A stretch of 64,000 nt of DNA, taken from assembly GCA_020635675.1 (NCBI GenBank), contig JACJZJ010000003.1:310001-374000 (forward strand), given 5' to 3'. A program made the position numbers and the translations under genes. This DNA comes from Flavobacteriales bacterium. Lineage in GTDB: Bacteria > Bacteroidota > Bacteroidia > Flavobacteriales_F > PHOS-HE28. This document shows positions 23,528-33,132 of the stretch, one piece after another. How positions within the stretch are numbered: the first letter of the stretch is position 1; every line of letters starts with the position of its first letter. Under the pieces are notes generated by a model that was not told the origin of the DNA, did no database searches, and saw only the letters and a program-made list of their open reading frames with translations.

Positions 23528-26125
23528 ATGCGCGGTGCATTGATCCTTCTCATGGCCGGTGGCATCATGGCCGGTCACGCTCAAGGTCCGGTCAAGGTCG
23601 GCCTGCAGTTGCAGCGATTCCTACAACGACCACATGAACCCGGAGAGCACGTCGACCTTTTCGTTCGCGGTGATGCGGATGAACTGGCGAGAACGATCGC
23701 GGTGCATGGCGGAGTGGTCAAGTTGGCGATGGGGGGGCTCGTGAGCGCTTCGGTTCCCGTGTCCGAAGTGAACGCACTGGTGTCCGAGAAGGCCATTGCA
23801 GGATTCGAGTTCGCCCTGGCCCCGGGACGGGCGTTGAACGATAGCATGCGTGTCAAGTGCCACGTGAACGAGATCCATCAGGGCCTTGGTCCGCTGCATG
23901 AACCCTACGAGGGTGATGGGGTGCTCCTCGGGATCATCGATACGGGCCTTGACCTTACCCATCCGGACTTCCAGGATGCGCAAGGCCGCACGCGCGTGCT
24001 CCATCTCTGGGACCAGAACCTGCCCTACGATGCCCAATGGACGCCGCAACCGTACGGCTACGGGCAGGCGTTCGACAGTACCTCGATCAACGCGGGCGAT
24101 TGCCCGTCCATCGATCAACCGAACCAATACGGACATGGGACCACCGTGGCGGGCACGGCCGGCGGGAACGGCCTGGCGAACGGCATGCACAAGGGTGTTG
24201 CGCCCGGTGCCGACCTGATCATCGTGAACAATGATCTGGGACACGCCAATTGGACCAGCTCCGTGACGGACGCCGTGAAGTATATGTGCGACATCGCCGA
24301 TCAGCTTGAACGCCCGATCGCCATCAATCTGAGCCTGGGCAGCTACTACGGGAGTCACGACGGCTTGGATGCCGCCGCGCTTTTGATCGACAGTCTTTTG
24401 AACGCCAGGCCCGGTCGCGTATTGGTCTGCGCCGCCGGTAACAGTCGTGGTCTGCCACCTTATCATCTCGGCTACCCCATCGGTACGGACACCAGCTACA
24501 CGTGGTTCCGCTACAAGGCGAACAGCCTGCTGGGCATCGGAGCGGTCTATTTTGAACTTTGGGCCGATACCGCCGATCTGAACGGTGTGCACTTCGGGAT
24601 GAGCGCGGACCGCCGTTTACCAACCGTGCGCCATCGCTCGGAGCCCACCTGGCGCACGGTGCAGGATGCGCTCGGCCAGCAGGTCGTCGATACGATCTGG
24701 TCGTTCTCTGGGGATAGACTGGGAGAAGCCTACTACTATGCCGAACTACGAGGAGGCCAGTATCGCATGGACGTGGCCGTACCCCTGCCGGACAGTTCCT
24801 CCTATTATTTCCGGTTCAATGCCACCGGAACGGGGCGCTTCGATGTCTGGAGTGCGGACGCGTTGGGTTCTTCGGCCATACAGAACACGGTGCCGGCCTA
24901 TGTGCCCGATCAAGCGCTCTATCGCTACCCGGACACACTATGCAAGATCGTCGATAGCTGGGCCTGCTCCGACCAGGTGATCACCGTGGGCAACTACAAC
25001 AACGAACAGGTCTACATCGACTACAACGGTGCCTTGCAGGACCTGGGTGGCGTGGAAGGTGCCATCGCCAATGCCAGCAGCAACGGTCCCACGCGTGATG
25101 GACGGATCAAGCCGGATGTGGTGGCGACCGGAGATGTGACCTTTTCGCCGGCACCCCTGGATTGGATCCAGACGCTGATCGCCACGGAACCGTTCAAGGT
25201 CGCTCCCGGTGGCTATCATATTCGGGCCGGAGGGACTTCGATCGCCTCGCCCGTTGTTGCCGGTACGGCCGCCCTCTATCTGCAGAAATGCCCCTATGCC
25301 CCCCACAACGAGGTCCGCTCGGCGATCATCAACTCTGCGCAGGGAGATGCATTCACCGGTGTTGTACCGAACGCGCTTTGGGGCCACGGAAAACTCAATG
25401 CTTTCGATGCGCTGGTCTTGAGCGACCCCTATACGGAGTTGAGCGTTTTCGGTGATCACGACCTGTGTCCGGGGGACAGCGTGCTTGTTTCCGGGCCTGG
25501 CGATATGGTGAGCTACGCATGGAACACGGGCGATACCACGAAGGGGTTCTATCTCCATACGGGAGGACCACTTTGGCTCATCAGCGAGAATGCTTCCGGA
25601 TGCAAGGCCTGGACCGATACCATCGTGATCGAAATGCACGACACCCCCACGACGCCTGTGATCGTCCAGAACGGGAGCGCGTTGGAAAGCACTCCGGCAT
25701 TCGCCTACCAGTGGTACTTCGAGAATACGCCGATCGGTGGTGCCGATCAGCAGACCTATGACGCGATGTTCACCGGGAACTATTTCGTGCAGATCGCGGA
25801 TACCAATGGTTGTACGGCCAATAGCGATACGCTCTTCATACTCGTGACCACCATGCAGTACGACGGCGGTGGTGCTTCATCCCTGTCCGTGTGGCCCGAC
25901 CCGGCGTCGGATGTGCTCCGTGTGACCGGAGCGGTTCTCGAGGTGGGAACACGTTGTGCCATCCTCGATGCGAACGGGCGGACCGTAAGGCGGCCTCGGC
26001 CGGGTGGTTCCTCCGATGGCCGGATGATGGTGGACGTGAGCGGACTGGCCCCGGGTCGGTATTTGCTATGGATCGATCCCAGGCCCACCGGTGCTGCCGT
26101 CCTGCCGTTCACGATCGCCCGCTGA
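23528..26125 (+). CDS. S8 subtilisin-like serine peptidase with T9SS type A sorting domain
   Basis: 865 aa. Signal peptide (1 to about 18). Subtilase triad: Asp138 in LLGIIDTGLDLTHPDF, His203 in QYGHGTTVAGTAGGNG, Ser571 in RAGGTSIASPVVAG, with oxyanion Asn305 in CAAGNS. An insert of about 200 residues between Asn305 and Asn-rich VGNYNNEQ holds a beta-rich pre-peptidase-like region. C-terminal Ig-like repeats (about 640-770) lead to a T9SS type A sorting domain starting SLSVWPDPASDVLRV and ending in LAPGRYLLWI. It should be exported by Sec, then moved through the outer membrane by T9SS and anchored or released. Probable role: extracellular proteolysis feeding the dipeptidyl-peptidases encoded elsewhere in the window. 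Confidence 0.93.
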   Translation: MRGALILLMAGGIMAGHAQGPVKVGLQLQRFLQRPHEPGEHVDLFVRGDADELARTIAVHGGVVKLAMGGLVSASVPVSEVNALVSEKAIAGFEFALAPGRALNDSMRVKCHVNEIHQGLGPLHEPYEGDGVLLGIIDTGLDLTHPDFQDAQGRTRVLHLWDQNLPYDAQWTPQPYGYGQAFDSTSINAGDCPSIDQPNQYGHGTTVAGTAGGNGLANGMHKGVAPGADLIIVNNDLGHANWTSSVTDAVKYMCDIADQLERPIAINLSLGSYYGSHDGLDAAALLIDSLLNARPGRVLVCAAGNSRGLPPYHLGYPIGTDTSYTWFRYKANSLLGIGAVYFELWADTADLNGVHFGMSADRRLPTVRHRSEPTWRTVQDALGQQVVDTIWSFSGDRLGEAYYYAELRGGQYRMDVAVPLPDSSSYYFRFNATGTGRFDVWSADALGSSAIQNTVPAYVPDQALYRYPDTLCKIVDSWACSDQVITVGNYNNEQVYIDYNGALQDLGGVEGAIANASSNGPTRDGRIKPDVVATGDVTFSPAPLDWIQTLIATEPFKVAPGGYHIRAGGTSIASPVVAGTAALYLQKCPYAPHNEVRSAIINSAQGDAFTGVVPNALWGHGKLNAFDALVLSDPYTELSVFGDHDLCPGDSVLVSGPGDMVSYAWNTGDTTKGFYLHTGGPLWLISENASGCKAWTDTIVIEMHDTPTTPVIVQNGSALESTPAFAYQWYFENTPIGGADQQTYDAMFTGNYFVQIADTNGCTANSDTLFILVTTMQYDGGGASSLSVWPDPASDVLRVTGAVLEVGTRCAILDANGRTVRRPRPGGSSDGRMMVDVSGLAPGRYLLWIDPRPTGAAVLPFTIAR

Positions 26126-26157
26126 CCCGGTTCCGTTCGCGGAGCGTGCATCCGGGT

Positions 26158-26184
26158 CGATACCCCTGATCCTGGGGTCTATCG
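26158..26184. terminator. Possible bidirectional terminator between convergent genes
   Basis: CGATACCCC pairs with GGGGTCTATCG across a 7-base loop: nine base pairs with a 2-base bulge in the right arm. It lies between the subtilase and the convergent amidohydrolase and includes the latter's stop codon. No U-run follows, so this is a weak call. Confidence 0.35.
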
Positions 26185-27816
26185 GTCGACCTGCTCGCCT
26201 GCAATGAAGGTGGCGGTCACATGGGTGCGTGACAGGCGTTCCAGCGTTGTACCGATGAGGTCCTGGTCCAACACCACGAAGTCCGCCCATTTGCCGGCCT
26301 CCAGGGATCCCAGGTCATTCTCGGTGAACGTGGCGATCGCGTTCCAGATCGTCATTCCGCGCAACGCCTGCATGTCCGAGAGCGCCTCCTCCATGCGGTA
26401 GCCGCCATGAGGTCGGCCTTCCGCGTCCACCCGGAACACGGCGGAACGGAAGGTGCCGAGCGGATCGATCGCTTCCACTGGAAAATCGGTGCCCAAGGCC
26501 AACAACCCCAACTGTCCGGACAGGCCCGCATAGGCATAGGCGGTCCGGATGCGGTCAGGCCCCAGTCGCGCCTCCGCCCAGGGTGCATCGCTCGTGGCGT
26601 GGGTGGGTTGAACACTTGGAATGATGCCGTACTTGCCGAACAGGTCGATGTCCTCTGGATCGATAACCTGGGCATGTTCGATCCGCCATCGCCTATCGTT
26701 GGTTCCGCCCAGCTTTTCAGCGTAGGTCCGAAGGACGAGCGAATTGGCCGAATCGCCGATGCAATGGGTGGCCATCTGGAACCCGTTCGCCATGCACCAG
26801 TCCGCGATATCCGCGAAATGGTCGGTCGGGGCCAACTGAAGTCCGATCAGATCCGGCCGGTCCGTATAGGGCTGTTTCAGAAGCGCTCCGCGCGACCCAA
26901 GGGCGCCGTCGGCATACACCTTGATCGCCCGAACAACAAGGCGATCGGTGATGATCGGCCCCGTTCGTTCGAAATGTGCCAGGCTTGCCCGATCGTCCCG
27001 GACCATGGCATAGATCCGGATCTTCAGCTCGCCGCTCTGTTGCATGCGTTCCATCAGGGCGATCGTTCCCGTGTCGAGCCCGGCATCCACCACCATGGTC
27101 AATCCAAGGTCCACACAGTCCTGTTGCGCGTCCAGTAGCGCCCTTCTTTTGGTGGCCTCGTCCGCCTGGTCGAACACCTGCTGGAACACGGACACCGCGT
27201 TGTCGATCAGCAGTCCCGTCGGTCTTCCGTCCCGTTCCACCAGCATCCCGCCTTCGATCGATCGGTCCGGGTCCAGCCCGGCACGGTCCATGGCCGCCTG
27301 GTTGACCACGGCTGCATGTCCGTCCACGCGTTGCAATAGGACTGGCCTGTCCGGAAAGAGCGCGTTCAAACGATCATTGTCGGGTTCGGTCGGCATGGGC
27401 CAATCGTTCTGGTCCCATCCGCGCCCCATGATCCACTCCTTCTCCGGATGCGCGTCCGCGAAGGCCCTCGTACGTTGCACGACCTCATCCCAGGTTCGCG
27501 TACCGGTCAGGTCGACCTTCTGCTTGTTGAGGCCGTATCCGAGGAAATGACAATGCCCATCGATGAACCCCGGGAATACGATCCTCCCCGCAAGGTCCAC
27601 GGTCCGGTCCGCACGGTAGCGGTTCATGATCTGGCGTTCAGCCCCCAACTCAATGATCCGTCCATCACGGATCGCCATCGCCTCCACCCGATCGTTCGAT
27701 CCATCGAGCGTATGGATCGTCCCATTGTGTACGATGAGGTCCACGCGCTGGTCCTTGTACGCACAATGCGAAAGGGACAGACAGGCCAGGAAATAAGAAA
27801 GATGGCGGTGGGTCAT
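26179..27816 (-). CDS. YtcJ-like amidohydrolase (amidohydrolase family 3)
   Basis: 545-aa TIM-barrel metal-dependent hydrolase. The N-terminal composite beta domain (VDLIVHNGTIHTLD) leads into the metal motif FPGFIDGHCHFLGYG. Further family signatures are IMGRGWDQNDWP, MATHCIGDSANSL, RWRIEHAQVID and LALGTDFPVEAIDPLG, ending in LEAGKWADFVVLDQDL. YtcJ-type enzymes hydrolyse diverse N-substituted compounds; the substrate is unknown. The N-terminus MTHRHLSYFLACLSLSHC looks like a signal peptide, possibly of a lipoprotein, suggesting export. The ATG shown is chosen because it gives this leader and overlaps the upstream gene's stop by 4 bases; longer in-frame readings run through that gene. Confidence 0.85.
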   Translation of the reverse strand: MTHRHLSYFLACLSLSHCAYKDQRVDLIVHNGTIHTLDGSNDRVEAMAIRDGRIIELGAERQIMNRYRADRTVDLAGRIVFPGFIDGHCHFLGYGLNKQKVDLTGTRTWDEVVQRTRAFADAHPEKEWIMGRGWDQNDWPMPTEPDNDRLNALFPDRPVLLQRVDGHAAVVNQAAMDRAGLDPDRSIEGGMLVERDGRPTGLLIDNAVSVFQQVFDQADEATKRRALLDAQQDCVDLGLTMVVDAGLDTGTIALMERMQQSGELKIRIYAMVRDDRASLAHFERTGPIITDRLVVRAIKVYADGALGSRGALLKQPYTDRPDLIGLQLAPTDHFADIADWCMANGFQMATHCIGDSANSLVLRTYAEKLGGTNDRRWRIEHAQVIDPEDIDLFGKYGIIPSVQPTHATSDAPWAEARLGPDRIRTAYAYAGLSGQLGLLALGTDFPVEAIDPLGTFRSAVFRVDAEGRPHGGYRMEEALSDMQALRGMTIWNAIATFTENDLGSLEAGKWADFVVLDQDLIGTTLERLSRTHVTATFIAGEQVDR

Positions 27817-29135
27817 TGGGGCCGTGGGAAGAGAAAGGGAACATGCCGGATCCTCCACCGCGCAGGGTCGTGCAGGATCAAGGCGGCTATGAGGAGAAAA
27901 GGGATCGCCGGGGTCCGATAGCGAACGATCGCACCCATGACGGGCGTGGTGTAGCCGATGACCAACCCGAGGATCGTGATGAACGAGATCAGGAAGAACA
28001 GGATGGCCGGGTCGTTCGGTCCGAGGATCCGTCGATGGCCGATCAGCAGTGCGACCAACACCACAAGGATCATGACGTTCTCCGCCGCCGCCGCCCAACC
28101 CAGCAATCCGTCCGCAGGGTGGACAAGCGGGCCGAGCAAGGTGATGTACAATGCGTATGGGGCGAACCGGATGAAACTCCCGGGATCGGGTCGCAAGGGA
28201 GGCGGGGGGACATAGCTTCCGCTGGACGCCTCGGTGGCCAGACCGATGAAATCCTGGTGCTTCCAATAGATGATATCGAGCAGGTCGAAACCGGGGAGGA
28301 GGCGCTGTATGTTCGTCCCGATGAGGAAGAAGACGGCCAGTACGGTGGTGAACTTCAACAAGGTATGCCCGGGTTTTCGGAAGCACCAGGCCATCGCGAT
28401 GAAACCCGGCAACATGCTCAGCAACACATAGAACTTCAGGAAGAACAGAAACGTTGCGGTCATCAGGATCACGGGGAGGCCTGTCCAGCGGAGTTCGCCA
28501 CGCATCCATCGCATGCCCTGCCACAACAGGAGCCCGATGCCGAAGAACACAAGACTCTCCTTGATGACCCCGCTTCCCCAGTAGAGCACGGAAGGCGTGC
28601 CATGGACCAGAACGAACAGGGTCCGCTCCTGGCCGGGGAAATGGGGAAGGAAGGCCCTCAGGATGGCGGTGAGCCCGATGAGCCCCAGAAAGGCGGCCAC
28701 CACCATGTGGACCGGGAAATGACCGAAGGAGAACAGGCGGACAAGGGCATTGAACCGGATCATCGTGTGGGAGTCGTTGTACAGGTTACCCTCGTATTCC
28801 CTGAACCAGTTGTTCATTTGTCGATAGTAGGTCTCCGTGAAGTGGTCCGTATCATTGGCCACGCCGGTCACCATCCGTACGAAGTCTCCCGGTGCACCCG
28901 GCAACGCAGAGTACATCACGGCACTGTCGTCAAAGAATTTGAAGATATCCGCCGCCTGACGGTCCGGATAGTGATGGGTGTAGGTCCACCATATCGCGCA
29001 GCTGGCCGCACATTTCAGGACCAGGACGATCGCCGTGGCTCTTCGACCGATCCCTGTGAGGTCGAAGAACTTTCCCGAGCGCACCACCAGCAAGGCCAGC
29101 GCCAGATATCCGATGGCCAGGAACGCGCCGAGCAC
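27813..29135 (-). CDS. Polytopic membrane protein of unknown function
   Basis: 440 aa with about 9-11 predicted membrane helices, from AFLAIGYLALALLVV at the N-terminus to AIPFLLIAALIL near the end. A soluble loop after the second helix (about 50-115) is rich in aromatic and acidic residues (YTHHYPDRQAADIFKFFDDS). A later segment, VHGTPSVLYWGSGVIKESLV, resembles the short motifs of membrane glycosyltransferase or polymerase-like families in Bacteroidota, but I cannot assign one. Its stop overlaps the start of the amidohydrolase, so the two are co-translated. It is divergent from purL with 76 bases between start codons. Confidence 0.7.
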   Translation of the reverse strand: MLGAFLAIGYLALALLVVRSGKFFDLTGIGRRATAIVLVLKCAASCAIWWTYTHHYPDRQAADIFKFFDDSAVMYSALPGAPGDFVRMVTGVANDTDHFTETYYRQMNNWFREYEGNLYNDSHTMIRFNALVRLFSFGHFPVHMVVAAFLGLIGLTAILRAFLPHFPGQERTLFVLVHGTPSVLYWGSGVIKESLVFFGIGLLLWQGMRWMRGELRWTGLPVILMTATFLFFLKFYVLLSMLPGFIAMAWCFRKPGHTLLKFTTVLAVFFLIGTNIQRLLPGFDLLDIIYWKHQDFIGLATEASSGSYVPPPPLRPDPGSFIRFAPYALYITLLGPLVHPADGLLGWAAAAENVMILVVLVALLIGHRRILGPNDPAILFFLISFITILGLVIGYTTPVMGAIVRYRTPAIPFLLIAALILHDPARWRIRHVPFLFPRPQ

Positions 29136-29211
29136 GGCCGGAAGTTAGAGATCCCCGGATCGGCCGGCGCGGGTGGTCTTGTCCGTGATCCGACCTTTCT
29201 TTGTGGCCTGA

Positions 29212-31479
29212 ATGGCTGCACGGAACACACCCAGAACATCGGACCCGGATCTGCTGGCGGCGGATAGGGACATCGCACGCAAGCTTGGTCTTTTGGACGA
29301 CGAGTTCGATCGCATCCATGAGATCCTCGGCCGCGCTCCGAATTTCATCGAGCTCAGCATTTTCAGTGCGATGTGGAGCGAACATTGCTCCTACAAGAAC
29401 TCGATCGCGTTGCTGAAGACCCTACCCCGTTCGGGCCCGAAACTGCTGGCCGAGGCGGGGCAGGAGAACGCCGGTCTCGTCGATATCGGAGATGGTCTGG
29501 CTTGCGCCTTCAAGATCGAAAGCCACAATCACCCCAGTGCCATCGAGCCCTACCAGGGTGCCGCCACGGGTGTCGGTGGTATCAATCGCGACATTTTCAC
29601 GATGGGCGCACGGCCCATCGCGCAGCTCAATTCATTGCGCTTCGGCGATATCACGAGCGATTCCCGGGCCCGCTGGCACATGCGCGGTGTGGTGAAAGGG
29701 ATCGGCGACTATGGGAATGCGTTCGGCGTGCCGGTACTGGGAGGCGAGGTCGGTTTCGATCCCTGCTATTCCACCAACCCGCTGGTGAATGCCATGAGCG
29801 TGGGCGTGGTGCGTACCGATCGGATCATCAGTGCGACCGCGCACGGTGTGGGCAACCCGGTGTTCATCGTCGGATCGTCAACAGGCAAGGACGGCATCCA
29901 TGGTGCATCCTTCGCCAGCAAGGACATTACCGATACGAGCATGGACGACCTGCCCGCCGTCCAGGTGGGCGACCCGTTCATGGAGAAACTCCTGCTGGAG
30001 GCCTCCCTGGAGCTGGCTGCCACGGATGCCCTCATCGGCATGCAGGACATGGGCGCGGCGGGCATCATATGCAGCACCAGTGAAATGAGTGCCAAAGGCG
30101 GGGCGGGCATGGATGTGCACCTTGATCGCGTGCCCACCAGGCAGATGGGGATGCGCCCTTGGGAGATACTCCTCAGCGAATCACAGGAGCGCATGTTGGT
30201 CGTGGTGAAAAGAGGACGTGAGAAGGAGGTTTCGGACATTTTCACCAAATGGGACCTCAACTGCGTCCACATCGGTGATGTCACCGAGGGTGGTACGCTG
30301 CGTTTCTTCATGCACGGCGACCTGGTGGCAGAGGTGCCTGCGGAAAGCCTCGTACTCGGTGGCGGAGCCCCCGTCTATGTGAGGGAGGCCCGGGAACCGG
30401 CCTACATCGCGGAGAACCGGAAGTTCGACGCGGCCTCGGTGGCGGAACCGGATGACCTCAAGGCGATCGGACTGGACCTGCTCACCAGCCCGACCATTGC
30501 CAGCAAACGTTGGGTCTATGAGCAGTACGATACCATGGTGCGCACGAACAACATGGGCACGAACGCCCCCAGTGATGCGGGGCTGGTCTGGCTGCGTGAG
30601 GGTGACAAGGCCTTGGCCGTGACGGTGGACTGCAATTCCCGTTACGTGCACGCCGACCCCTACACCGGTGCCATGATCGCGGTTTGCGAAGCCGCCCGTA
30701 ACATCGCCTGCGCAGGTGCGGTGCCCTGCGGGGTGACCAACTGCCTCAACTTCGGGAACCCCTACGATCCGGAGGTCTACTGGCAGTTCAGCGAGGCTGT
30801 GCGTGGCATGGGGGATGCCTGCCGGGCATTGGATACGCCGGTCACCGGTGGGAATGTCAGCTTCTACAACCAGACCGTTGGCGCCGACCGCACTGTTCCT
30901 GTCTTTCCAACTCCTACGATCGGCATGGTGGGCGTGCTGAAGAGCGCCAACGGACACATGGGCCTTGCCCTCAAGAACAAGGGCGATCTGCTCTTTCTGC
31001 TGGGCCGCTCCACGGACGACATGGCCTGCAGTGAATACCTCCTGCGACATCATGGCATCTCGAGATCGCCCGCGCCGTATTTCAACATCGAGGAGGAGAC
31101 TCGATTGCATACCATGTTGCTCATCCTAATCCGCAAGGGCGTGATCAACGCAGCGCACGATGTGAGCGACGGCGGTCTGTGGACGACCCTGGTGGAGATG
31201 GGCCTGCCCAACGGGTTGGGGTTCGACATCGTTACCGATAGCGAGGTGCGCCCGGACGCCTTCCTGTTCGGCGAAGGGCAGGGGAGGGCCGTGGTGGCCG
31301 TGAACGAGGAGATGGAGGATGAATTCCTGGACCTCATGCGCGCCAGTCAGGTACCCTGCGTCCTGCTCGGACACACGACCAAGGGAAAAATGGTGGTCGA
31401 CGATGCCCGTTTCGGATTTATCGAGGATGCGCGAAGGATCTACGAGGAGGCCGTTCCAAGAGCAATGGCCGAACCTTGA
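29212..31479 (+). CDS. purL: Phosphoribosylformylglycinamidine synthase subunit PurL
   Basis: 755 aa, the small (type II) PurL that works with PurS and PurQ. It makes FGAM from FGAR, ATP and glutamine-derived ammonia in step 4 of purine synthesis. Signatures: MWSEHCSYKNS (about 59-69), FKIESHNHPSAIEPYQGAAT, GVGGINRDIFTMGARPIA, AAGIICSTSEMSAKGGAGM and GNVSFYNQT in the second half. Two AIRS-like halves are present and there is no glutaminase domain, as expected for this type. purS and purQ are not in the window. TTTCTTTG at 29196-29203, one base off the -7 consensus, ends 8 bases before the ATG. Confidence 0.96.
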   Translation: MAARNTPRTSDPDLLAADRDIARKLGLLDDEFDRIHEILGRAPNFIELSIFSAMWSEHCSYKNSIALLKTLPRSGPKLLAEAGQENAGLVDIGDGLACAFKIESHNHPSAIEPYQGAATGVGGINRDIFTMGARPIAQLNSLRFGDITSDSRARWHMRGVVKGIGDYGNAFGVPVLGGEVGFDPCYSTNPLVNAMSVGVVRTDRIISATAHGVGNPVFIVGSSTGKDGIHGASFASKDITDTSMDDLPAVQVGDPFMEKLLLEASLELAATDALIGMQDMGAAGIICSTSEMSAKGGAGMDVHLDRVPTRQMGMRPWEILLSESQERMLVVVKRGREKEVSDIFTKWDLNCVHIGDVTEGGTLRFFMHGDLVAEVPAESLVLGGGAPVYVREAREPAYIAENRKFDAASVAEPDDLKAIGLDLLTSPTIASKRWVYEQYDTMVRTNNMGTNAPSDAGLVWLREGDKALAVTVDCNSRYVHADPYTGAMIAVCEAARNIACAGAVPCGVTNCLNFGNPYDPEVYWQFSEAVRGMGDACRALDTPVTGGNVSFYNQTVGADRTVPVFPTPTIGMVGVLKSANGHMGLALKNKGDLLFLLGRSTDDMACSEYLLRHHGISRSPAPYFNIEEETRLHTMLLILIRKGVINAAHDVSDGGLWTTLVEMGLPNGLGFDIVTDSEVRPDAFLFGEGQGRAVVAVNEEMEDEFLDLMRASQVPCVLLGHTTKGKMVVDDARFGFIEDARRIYEEAVPRAMAEP

Positions 31480-31509
31480 GCCGTTGTGGATGTTCCAGGA
31501 GCAAAGGAG

Positions 31510-32016
31510 ATGTCATTACCTGCATTGATCGGCCACCGCCCAAGGATGGGTGCGCTTGCACCCCGTTTCCGCTATGTGCTTCAGGATCGCCGTGATGCCG
31601 ACCTGGTATCCCTGAAGGGCCAGGTGGTCGTCCTGTGTTCCGTACCGAGCCTCGATACATCGACTTGCGCATTGGAGACCCGTACGTTCGACCAGCGAGC
31701 CGCCGGCCTGGGTGCCACGGTGCTGATCGCCAGCATGGACCTCCCCTTCGCCATGAAGCGGTTCTGTGTCGCGGAAGGGATCGGGAACGTCACCACAGGA
31801 AGCGATTTCCGATATCGGGACATGCACGACGGCTGGGGCGTGGGCATAGCCGAGGGACCCATGCAGGGCACCCTGGCGCGGGCGGTATGGGTGATCGACA
31901 AGGATGGCGTCATCCGCTACGAGGAACTGGTCCCGGAACTTGGCAGGGAGCCGGATTACGACGCAGCCCTGTCCGCCGCGAAGGCCCTGGTCCGACCCCC
32001 GTTCAACCGTGCGTAG
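31510..32016 (+). CDS. tpx: Thiol peroxidase (atypical 2-Cys peroxiredoxin)
   Basis: 168 aa, the same length as E. coli Tpx. Reduces hydrogen peroxide and lipid hydroperoxides with thioredoxin. Peroxidatic Cys53 lies in SVPSLDTSTCALETRTF and resolving Cys86 in DLPFAMKRFCVAEGIGNV. The family ends YGVAIADGP-like (WGVGIAEGPMQGTLARAVWV). An extra cysteine at 43 is unusual. Start: the ATG is preferred for family length, although an AAGGAG stretch directly abuts it and a GTG 8 codons upstream is possible. It follows purL by 30 bases. Its 3' end overlaps the convergent small membrane protein by 14 bases. Confidence 0.92.
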   Translation: MSLPALIGHRPRMGALAPRFRYVLQDRRDADLVSLKGQVVVLCSVPSLDTSTCALETRTFDQRAAGLGATVLIASMDLPFAMKRFCVAEGIGNVTTGSDFRYRDMHDGWGVGIAEGPMQGTLARAVWVIDKDGVIRYEELVPELGREPDYDAALSAAKALVRPPFNRA

Positions 32017-32380
32017 GACGCACCCTGGTGTTCAATTGGGCGTCGAGCACATAGAGGATACCAGAGATCACGGCACCACCGATGAGCGTGGTCCGCAGTG
32101 TGCTGGAAATGCTCGTCATGTCCGGTAGATGATCCATCAACAGGGCGATCCATCCGGTCGATGACCCGTTCCCCGGCAGCATCACGGCCAGCAGGATGGA
32201 ACCCATGGCCGCCAGACCGATCAAGATCCATTGCCATCGTGCCAGGAGCGGAGCCGGAACGGTCCGGATCTCAGCCTTGTCCGCCAACTGTGCGAGTATC
32301 CGTGCATGAAGGTGGGAGGGGGCCCGTTCAGGGCCGACCTCTTGGAACAGGTCCTCTAGCGCTCTGTCCGCGGGGTTCAT
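32003..32380 (-). CDS. Small membrane protein coupled to the ECF sigma factor (possible anti-sigma factor)
   Basis: 125 aa. An N-terminal cytoplasmic part of about 50 residues (NPADRALEDLFQEVGPERAP) is followed by two hydrophobic segments, WQWILIGLAAMGSILLAVML and TLIGGAVISGILYVL. The ATG overlaps the sigma-factor stop (ATGA), so the two are translationally coupled. That arrangement and the small cytoplasmic-plus-membrane layout are those of an anti-sigma factor, but no zinc-binding HxxxCxxC motif is visible, so the role is inferred. A start 6 codons upstream is possible but loses the coupling overlap. Convergent with tpx. Confidence 0.65.
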   Translation of the reverse strand: MNPADRALEDLFQEVGPERAPSHLHARILAQLADKAEIRTVPAPLLARWQWILIGLAAMGSILLAVMLPGNGSSTGWIALLMDHLPDMTSISSTLRTTLIGGAVISGILYVLDAQLNTRVRPTHG

Positions 32381-32937
32381 TCGGTCCTTAGCGTCCATAC
32401 TTCCTCTTTCAAATGTTCTTGCAGGATCTCGAGCATCTTCTTCCTGCTGCGGTGCAGCTTCACCTTCACATTGGACGCGGACAGTCCCGTGGCGGTTACG
32501 ATCTCGTCCACGCTCATCTCGTGAAGGTAATGGAAGGTCACGACGGCGGCATCCTCCGGCGTCAATCGGGACAGCGCGTGCTCCAACGCCCGACGCCGAT
32601 CGCTGGTCGTTCCTTGGGCTTCCGATCCGGGTTCTCCGGGGCGGCCTTCCACCTCATCCAGGGACCGGTCCTCCGTTCGCCGTAGCCGCGACCGACTGAT
32701 CGCCGTACGGTAGGCCACACTGTAAAGCCAGGTACTGAAACGTGACCCACCCTGGAACGTATGGAGCCCCCGGATGGCTTTCAGGAACGTGTCCTGCGTG
32801 GCCTCCTCGGCGTCCATGTCGTTCCGGAGAATGCGGTGCGTCACAGTGTACACCATGTGCTGGTACTGGCCCACGAGCCAAGCGATCGCGCGTTGGTCAC
32901 CCGTTCGTGCAAGTGTTATGGCCCGGTCTTCTTCCAA
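32377..32937 (-). CDS. ECF-type RNA polymerase sigma factor, probable TTG start
   Basis: 186 aa. Region 2: LVGQYQHMVYTVTHRILRN, DAEEATQDTFLKAIRGL, then the promoter-melting stretch FQGGSRFSTWLYSVAYRTAI. Region 4: SRLTPEDAAVVTFHYLHEMS, then IVTATGLSASNVKVKLHRSR, the helix-turn-helix that reads the -35 element. A linker of about 40 residues between them is acidic and glycine-rich. No ATG is well placed; TTG before EEDRAITLAR gives the normal ECF N-terminus, and longer in-frame readings add 64 cysteine- and arginine-rich residues unlike the family. Coupled to the small membrane protein; divergent from the DUF6249 gene. Confidence 0.85.
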   Translation of the reverse strand: MEEDRAITLARTGDQRAIAWLVGQYQHMVYTVTHRILRNDMDAEEATQDTFLKAIRGLHTFQGGSRFSTWLYSVAYRTAISRSRLRRTEDRSLDEVEGRPGEPGSEAQGTTSDRRRALEHALSRLTPEDAAVVTFHYLHEMSVDEIVTATGLSASNVKVKLHRSRKKMLEILQEHLKEEVWTLRTE

Positions 32938-33132
32938 GGTGACAGTGCCGCCATGTGACGCGGCAGCCCCGTTGCCGGTTACACGAATATCAATGTTGCA
33001 AGGAGATCCCGGCCGGCATTCGGATGAACGGCGCAACTGGCATCCGGCCGGTCTAAGAACCGACAGCGCGTGGATCGTAACCTCACTTCCTTGCTTGGCG
33101 TCACATGAGCGGACCAAAAGACCGACCATACC

